Origin: Chloroflexota bacterium
GTDB lineage: Bacteria > Chloroflexota > Dehalococcoidia > UBA2247 > RBG-13-53-26
Assembly: GCA_017885485.1 (NCBI GenBank)
Contig: JAFNFZ010000003.1
Coordinates: 1 to 5,036 of the forward strand
Direction of reading: 5' to 3'
DNA length: 5,036 bases
Shown here: positions 1-2,982 of the stretch, piece by piece
Layout of the letters: each line of letters starts with the position of its first letter
Numbering within the stretch: the first letter of the stretch is position 1
Made by a program: the position numbers and the translations under genes
The notes under the pieces: model-generated
Told to the model about the DNA's origin: nothing
The model's database searches: none
What the model saw: the letters and a program-made list of their open reading frames with translations, nothing else

Positions 1-945
1 AACAGTCTGAAGTACAACAGGGAGAGAACGCTCCCTACCGCCGCCTGGTATGCACCGGTCACCGGCACCTGGGCAGCCAGCCCGCCCACGTTTGAGCAGG
101 TCACCGCCTCCCTGTCCGTCCTCGGAGTCGACGCCGACGTCGACAACTTCCTCAAGGCCACCAGGTCGAACGTCCAGGACCTTGAGGCCGCCTGTATAGA
201 GCTGGCCGCCAAGGCCGTCAGGAACGAGTTCGAGAACGTGTTCCTCAATGGTACAGGCGCCAGTGAGCAGCCCACCGGCCTGTACCTCACGCTGGCGGGC
301 ACCGCCTGGGTAAATGCCACGGTCTACACCGCCGGCCAGGTCGTCGTCCCCATCCTCGGCCTGCAGAACGGGTTCCGGTACGAGTGTACCACCGGCGGAA
401 CCTCGGGAGGCTCTCAGCCCACCTGGTCAACCGTAGAGGGAGGGACCACCGCGGATAACACCGTAGTGTGGACAACCCGATTCGGCAACTACCTGGGATC
501 CGGCGCCAACGGCGCCACCCTCGCCCTGGACAAGATCGACTCGCTAATCGACCTGGTCCTGGGCGCCAAGCCCGATATCCTTTTGATGAGCCGCAGGACC
601 AGAAGGAAGATCGTCGCTTTGTGCCGAGCCGCTGGCCAGAACCTCTTGATCGGAGAAGGCCGGGCCGGCGAGATGATCGAATACTACAACGGCATCGCCG
701 TCGGCATCTCAGACTGGGTCAAGGACAACTACACCGTAGGGTCCTCAACCGACTGCTCCACCATCTTCGCCTTCCAGATGGGAGAGGGCGCAGTGGCCGG
801 CTTGACCAGCCCGGAGATGCTACAGATCGAGCGCCTCGGGTCCCTGGAGACCAAGGACGCTTCACGTACCAGGATAAAATGGTACGTCAGCATGGCCGAC
901 TTCTCCATCGTGAAGTGCGCCATGCTCACAGGGGTGAGAAACTAA
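1..945 (+). CDS. Major capsid protein, HK97 fold, 5'-truncated, with inserted accessory domain
   Basis: The frame is open from base 1 to TAA at 943-945 (314 codons visible), so the true start lies upstream. The internal GTG at 238 is not the start, because family-like sequence continues before it. It forms the icosahedral head shell. The visible N-terminal part (residues about 1-85) has the P-domain and spine-helix character of this family: an 'RTLPTAAWY' stretch, then 'LGVDADVDNFLKATRS', then a long amphipathic helix ending in the typical 'FENVFLNGTG' loop. After an insertion (residues about 100-160), canonical sequence resumes with 'GANGATLALDKIDSLIDLV' and 'KPDILLMSRRTRRKI', and it ends with 'SLETKDASRTRIKWYVSMADFSIVKCAMLTGVRN', the characteristic C-terminus of a well-known phage capsid group. 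It is followed by an 82-nt gap with a hairpin. The fold assignment is from remembered family resemblance, not a search. Confidence 0.92.
   Translation, partial: NSLKYNRERTLPTAAWYAPVTGTWAASPPTFEQVTASLSVLGVDADVDNFLKATRSNVQDLEAACIELAAKAVRNEFENVFLNGTGASEQPTGLYLTLAGTAWVNATVYTAGQVVVPILGLQNGFRYECTTGGTSGGSQPTWSTVEGGTTADNTVVWTTRFGNYLGSGANGATLALDKIDSLIDLVLGAKPDILLMSRRTRRKIVALCRAAGQNLLIGEGRAGEMIEYYNGIAVGISDWVKDNYTVGSSTDCSTIFAFQMGEGAVAGLTSPEMLQIERLGSLETKDASRTRIKWYVSMADFSIVKCAMLTGVRN
298..480 (+). other. Accessory domain inserted in the capsid protein (carbohydrate-binding-like)
   Basis: This is residues about 100-160 of the visible capsid protein. The pattern is A-W-x3-T-x-Y-x2-G-x-V-V, then N-G-x2-Y-x-C-T-T-x-G-T-S-G, then P-T-W, then a G-x-T-x2-D-x-T-V-x-W ending. 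I know this Trp/Tyr/Gly-rich beta module as a recurrent add-on in phage structural proteins; it recalls CBM5/12-type chitin-binding folds. On both sides the capsid sequence is ordinary ('SEQPTGL' before, 'GANGATLALDKI' after), so it looks like a clean in-frame insertion. Display on the capsid surface, binding glycans or mucus, is inference. Confidence 0.7.
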
Positions 946-984
946 GGACAGTAAACCCACCTCATTTTCCACTCCTTTCGCCAC

Positions 985-1014
985 GAGGGAGGGGGAGGTC
1001 GAACCCCCTCCCTC
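985..1014 (+). promoter_or_regulatory. GC-rich hairpin directly upstream of the adaptor ribosome binding site
   Basis: A perfect 11-bp inverted repeat (985-995 with 1004-1014) encloses an 8-nt loop (996-1003). No T-run follows; the Shine-Dalgarno starts two bases later at 1016. It is therefore more likely an mRNA stability, processing or translation-control hairpin at the capsid gene's 3' end than a Rho-independent terminator. The 3' arm is CCTCC-rich and could instead pair with the adjacent Shine-Dalgarno. Confidence 0.6.
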
Positions 1015-1015
1015 C

Positions 1016-1022
1016 AGGAGGT
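1016..1022 (+). promoter_or_regulatory. Shine-Dalgarno AGGAGGT that sets the adaptor start
   Basis: AGGAGGT lies 5 nt before ATG 1028 but only 2 nt before the alternative TTG at 1025, so ATG 1028 is the better start. It sits immediately after the hairpin, and the CCTCC at 1011-1015 is complementary to GGAGG at 1017-1021. Confidence 0.75.
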
Positions 1023-1027
1023 AATTG

Positions 1028-1618
1028 ATGGACCTAACCGCAATGACAACCAGGGTCCGGCAGGACCTACAGGACACGGATCCCGCTAACTACCGCTGGA
1101 CGGACGACGAGGTCGAAGGCGCCATCCAGAGAGCCGTCATGGAGTATTCACTCCAGGCCCCGATAGAACAGCAGGACGATATCGCCACCACCGACGGCTC
1201 CACCGAGATCGACATCTCCTCACTCGAAGACCTCCTGAAGGTCGAGTCAGCCGAGTTCCCGATCGGCGAGTCCCCCAAGCACCTGCAGCACATAGAATAC
1301 TGGGCAGGCCAGCTCTTCATGCAGGACGAAGGAGACGGCACCGACGCCAGGGTGAGATGGCTGAAGAAGCACACCCTGGACGGCGACTCGACCACCATCC
1401 CGACGGAGCACGAGGAGATTATTGTCCTCGGCGCGACAGGCTACTTAGCCATGTCAGCCTCGGCCAACACAGTAGACAGGGCCTTTATTGCCGGCCACTA
1501 TGGAACAATCAGTTACAAGGACTGGGCCATAGAGCGCCTGAAACGCTATGATCAGCAGCTCCAGAGAGTCGGCCAGGGAAGCCGTGTCACCAGGCGGCAG
1601 CTCTACACAGACGAGTGA
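1028..1618 (+). CDS. Probable head-tail adaptor/connector protein
   Basis: The product is 196 residues from ATG 1028, supported by AGGAGGT at 1016-1022; the in-frame TTG just before it would be too close to the Shine-Dalgarno. The N-terminus, 'MTTRVRQDLQDTDPANYRWTDDEVEGAIQRAVMEYS' (split here: helix at residues 6-16, RWTDDEV at 23-29, helix to 41), is the helical start I associate with phage head-tail adaptor and connector proteins of the gp6/gp16 type. The middle (residues about 55-120) is acidic and beta-like ('TEIDISSLEDLLKVESAEFP', 'HLQHIEYWAGQLFM'), and the C-terminus is helical and basic. The position just after the capsid gene is the usual place for this protein, which would bind the portal ring and gate DNA. 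No signal peptide or membrane segment is seen. The role rests on pattern plus position, so it is moderately sure; the gene itself is firm. Confidence 0.75.
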   Translation: MDLTAMTTRVRQDLQDTDPANYRWTDDEVEGAIQRAVMEYSLQAPIEQQDDIATTDGSTEIDISSLEDLLKVESAEFPIGESPKHLQHIEYWAGQLFMQDEGDGTDARVRWLKKHTLDGDSTTIPTEHEEIIVLGATGYLAMSASANTVDRAFIAGHYGTISYKDWAIERLKRYDQQLQRVGQGSRVTRRQLYTDE

Positions 1619-1627
1619 GGACGAACC

Positions 1628-1984
1628 ATGAACAAACTAAGGAGAACCATGACCAAAGTCAAGGAAGCAATCGAGAAGGACATAACCAGAGAGGGACTCC
1701 CCAAAGAGGCCTTCGCCATCGTCGACGACCCCAACAAGCCCGAGACCTGGAAGCTACCCCATCACACCAAGGCCATCTTGAGAGCCAGGTCCCGACTCGA
1801 CGTCGAAAAGACGGTGGACTGGGACCGCATGCCGGCGGCAGTGGCAGCCCTCTCCCCTGGCGGGTATCGCGGGGAGAGAGTGAAGGCCTCACCCGAGGAC
1901 ATCATCAAGGCAACCCGGCATCTGGCAGCCCATTACGCCCAGGCCGAGAAACCGGTCCCGGACACTTTGGGAGCCTTGATCTGA
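1628..1984 (+). CDS. Small phage protein resembling a head-maturation accessory module
   Basis: The product is 118 residues, starting 9 nt after the adaptor stop. Key segments are 'FAIVDDPNKPETWKLPHHT' (residues about 29-47), 'VDWDRMPAAVAALSPGGYRG' (about 63-82) and 'ATRHLAAHY' (about 95-103), ending near 'KPVPDTL'. From memory, the combination WKLPHH, V-x-W-x-x-x-x-A-A-x-A-A-L and HLxxHY is a module often found at the C-terminus of phage prohead-protease-like or other head-maturation proteins. Here it stands alone, with only a short basic N-terminus (KLRRTMTKVKEAIEKD) before it. Two starts are plausible: ATG 1628 and ATG 1649, the latter with AAGGAG at 1639-1644. No catalytic triad or membrane segment is visible. 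The role is unknown; a partner in head assembly is inference. The overlapping frame at 1615-2052 is compositionally odd and is rejected. Confidence 0.8.
   Translation: MNKLRRTMTKVKEAIEKDITREGLPKEAFAIVDDPNKPETWKLPHHTKAILRARSRLDVEKTVDWDRMPAAVAALSPGGYRGERVKASPEDIIKATRHLAAHYAQAEKPVPDTLGALI
1639..1644 (+). promoter_or_regulatory. Internal Shine-Dalgarno AAGGAG before second ATG
   Basis: AAGGAG is followed by AACC and ATG at 1649. The first start (ATG 1628) is preceded by TGAGGA, which overlaps the stop of the adaptor gene, and then CGAACC. The two start contexts look alike, so either or both may be used; the difference is seven residues. Confidence 0.45.
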
Positions 1985-2085
1985 GAAACAGGGGAGTCAA
2001 CGAACCCTGGGAGTACAACGAGTCGCAAACAGCGACCGAGAGGCTCCCTTGAGCCTCCCAGGCGCATACCGTAAGGAGTAAGAGC
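1985..2085 (+). promoter_or_regulatory. Structured intergenic region with competing hairpins
   Basis: This 101-nt gap is long for the cluster. Three perfect stems can be read in it: GTCGC/GCGAC at 2022-2026 and 2032-2036 (5-nt loop); GAGGCTC/GAGCCTC at 2040-2046 and 2051-2057 (4-nt loop); and an 8-bp long-range pairing of 2006-2013 with 2055-2062. The last two share bases 2055-2057, so they exclude each other. No T-run follows, so a classical terminator is unlikely. The region ends with the Shine-Dalgarno AAGGAG (2073-2078) of the next gene. I see no gene and no convincing promoter here. Confidence 0.5.
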
Positions 2086-2313
2086 ATGGCACAGAACGAG
2101 AAGCCCAAGCCGCCGGACCTCGCCGAAGTCTTTACCAAGATGTTCCGAGCCGTGGTCCGGCCGGCCGTCACCATCATATTCGCGGCCGTCATCGCCCAGC
2201 TCGTCACTGAATCAAGGGAGGTACCCCAGTGGTTCCTGGGAGTCGCAATCCCGATCATCACCTGGTGGTTCGCAGAGCGCACCGTCGCCCACATAAGGAA
2301 GGACGGCGCATAG
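2086..2313 (+). CDS. Small two-helix membrane protein, holin-like
   Basis: The product is 75 residues; ATG 2086 has AAGGAG at 2073-2078, 7 nt upstream. After a polar, proline- and lysine-containing N-terminus (residues 1-12), two hydrophobic stretches follow: residues about 24-40 ('RPAVTIIFAAVIAQLV') and about 48-64 ('PQWFLGVAIPIITWWF'), joined by a short charged turn (TESRE). The tail, ERTVAHIRKDG, is basic. This is a membrane hairpin with both ends probably cytoplasmic. The size, the hairpin and the WWFAER end recall phage holin-type proteins, which open the inner membrane for lysis. No endolysin gene is in the window, so the role is unproven. It is one nucleotide away from the next gene, also a membrane protein, which suggests joint translation. 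A structural membrane protein remains possible. Confidence 0.82.
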   Translation: MAQNEKPKPPDLAEVFTKMFRAVVRPAVTIIFAAVIAQLVTESREVPQWFLGVAIPIITWWFAERTVAHIRKDGA

Positions 2314-2314
2314 C

Positions 2315-2557
2315 ATGAAGAGGACAATCGGCAAACTCTGGCTAGACGTGACAGAGCTCCTCAACGTCTACCAGGAGTGGCATGCCCTGGTCAACGGATT
2401 CTCCGAAGTCCTCTGCCCCTGGCCCCCCAGGCATAAGCCATCACCCGAGAACGAGAAGGACATCGCCAACGAGTACCACTACTACATGTTCGGTCGGGCC
2501 CTGGGGATCCTGGCCTGGATCACTACAGGTTGTGTCATCAAAGTGACGCTATTCTGA
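2315..2557 (+). CDS. Small hypothetical protein with one C-terminal membrane segment
   Basis: The product is 80 residues and begins one base after the stop of the preceding membrane protein. A purine-rich AAGGAAGGA (2295-2303) sits 11 nt upstream, rather far, so translational coupling is likely. The N-terminal half looks helical and amphipathic (KRTIGKLWLDVTELLNVYQEWHAL across residues 2-25), followed by a proline-rich turn (CPWPPRHKPSP, 34-44). A hydrophobic stretch, 'FGRALGILAWITTGCVIKVTLF' (about 59-80), ends the protein. A C-terminal anchor with the N-terminus in the cytoplasm is the simplest reading. I do not recognise the family. Tight pairing with a holin-like gene makes a lysis partner or antiholin conceivable, but only by context. 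Stop TGA 2555-2557 overlaps an ATG at 2557. Confidence 0.75.
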   Translation: MKRTIGKLWLDVTELLNVYQEWHALVNGFSEVLCPWPPRHKPSPENEKDIANEYHYYMFGRALGILAWITTGCVIKVTLF

Positions 2558-2573
2558 TGCAAAATGATGTAAC

Positions 2574-2581
2574 AAAGGAGG
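2574..2581 (+). promoter_or_regulatory. Strong Shine-Dalgarno AAAGGAGG
   Basis: AAAGGAGG sits 6 nt before ATG 2588. It lies in a locally AT-rich spacer (2551-2587) that stands out from the GC-rich surroundings, which should keep the site unpaired. This is among the best ribosome sites in the window, as expected for a structural protein made in many copies. Confidence 0.75.
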
Positions 2582-2587
2582 AAACCA

Positions 2588-2980
2588 ATGGCTGAATTAT
2601 CAGACTACATGGAGAACAAGATCATAGACCAGATGAGGAACCAGGCCGGCGTCCAGGTGGCCGCCTACGTCGCCCTCTTCACCGCTGTCACCGGACTGGA
2701 GGCCGACACCGGCTGGGCAGCCACAGAGGTAAGCGGCGGGTCCTACGCCAGGCAACTCGCCGGCCTATCCGCCGCCGCCGGCGGAGCCAGCAGCAACGGC
2801 GCCGACATCACCTTCCCCCAGGCCACGGCGTCCTGGGGCCTCATAAGCCACTGCGCCCTCATGGACGCACTCACCGCCGGTCACGTTCTCATGTGGACCC
2901 AGCTCGACGCCAGCAAGCAGATCGACAACGGAGACACCTTCAAATTCAACCAGTACGACCTTGACGTAACCCTCGATTAA
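2588..2980 (+). CDS. Phage tail-fibre-type structural protein
   Basis: The product is 130 residues, with start ATG 2588 fixed by AAAGGAGG 6 nt upstream. The protein opens with 'MAELSDYMENKIIDQM' and continues with 'AAYVALFTAVTG' (residues about 25-36), 'TEVSGGSYARQ' (46-56), 'ADITFPQATASWG' (72-84), 'LMDA' (91-94) and 'IDNGDTFKFNQYDLDVTL' (112-129). This order (N-terminal LSDYxxNK helix, VALFT strand, EVSGGSYARQ, FPxATxxWG, GDTFKF) is a compact beta-sandwich I recall as a small phage tail-fibre or tip protein family; the function of that family is poorly defined. There is no signal peptide or membrane segment. It is 2 nt from the next, large fibre gene, so the two are probably translated together and may act together at the host-facing end of the tail. 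Confidence 0.85.
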   Translation: MAELSDYMENKIIDQMRNQAGVQVAAYVALFTAVTGLEADTGWAATEVSGGSYARQLAGLSAAAGGASSNGADITFPQATASWGLISHCALMDALTAGHVLMWTQLDASKQIDNGDTFKFNQYDLDVTLD

Positions 2981-2982
2981 CG

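Noticed and set aside
238..945. Capsid gene starting at GTG 238
   Set aside because: The frame is open back to base 1 and the upstream residues continue typical capsid sequence, so 238 is an internal valine codon.
985..1014. Rho-independent terminator after the capsid gene
   Set aside because: The stem is strong but no T-run follows; the next bases form the Shine-Dalgarno of the following gene in the same operon.
468..1028. Forward frame overlapping the capsid gene's 3' half
   Set aside because: It is rich in R, P, G and H as expected for an off-frame reading of GC-rich coding DNA, with no ribosome site and full overlap with a recognised gene.
1615..2052. 145-codon forward frame over the 118-residue gene
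   Set aside because: It overlaps a gene with recognisable conserved motifs, and its product is low-complexity (R, G, S, H-rich). No ribosome site supports its GTG start.
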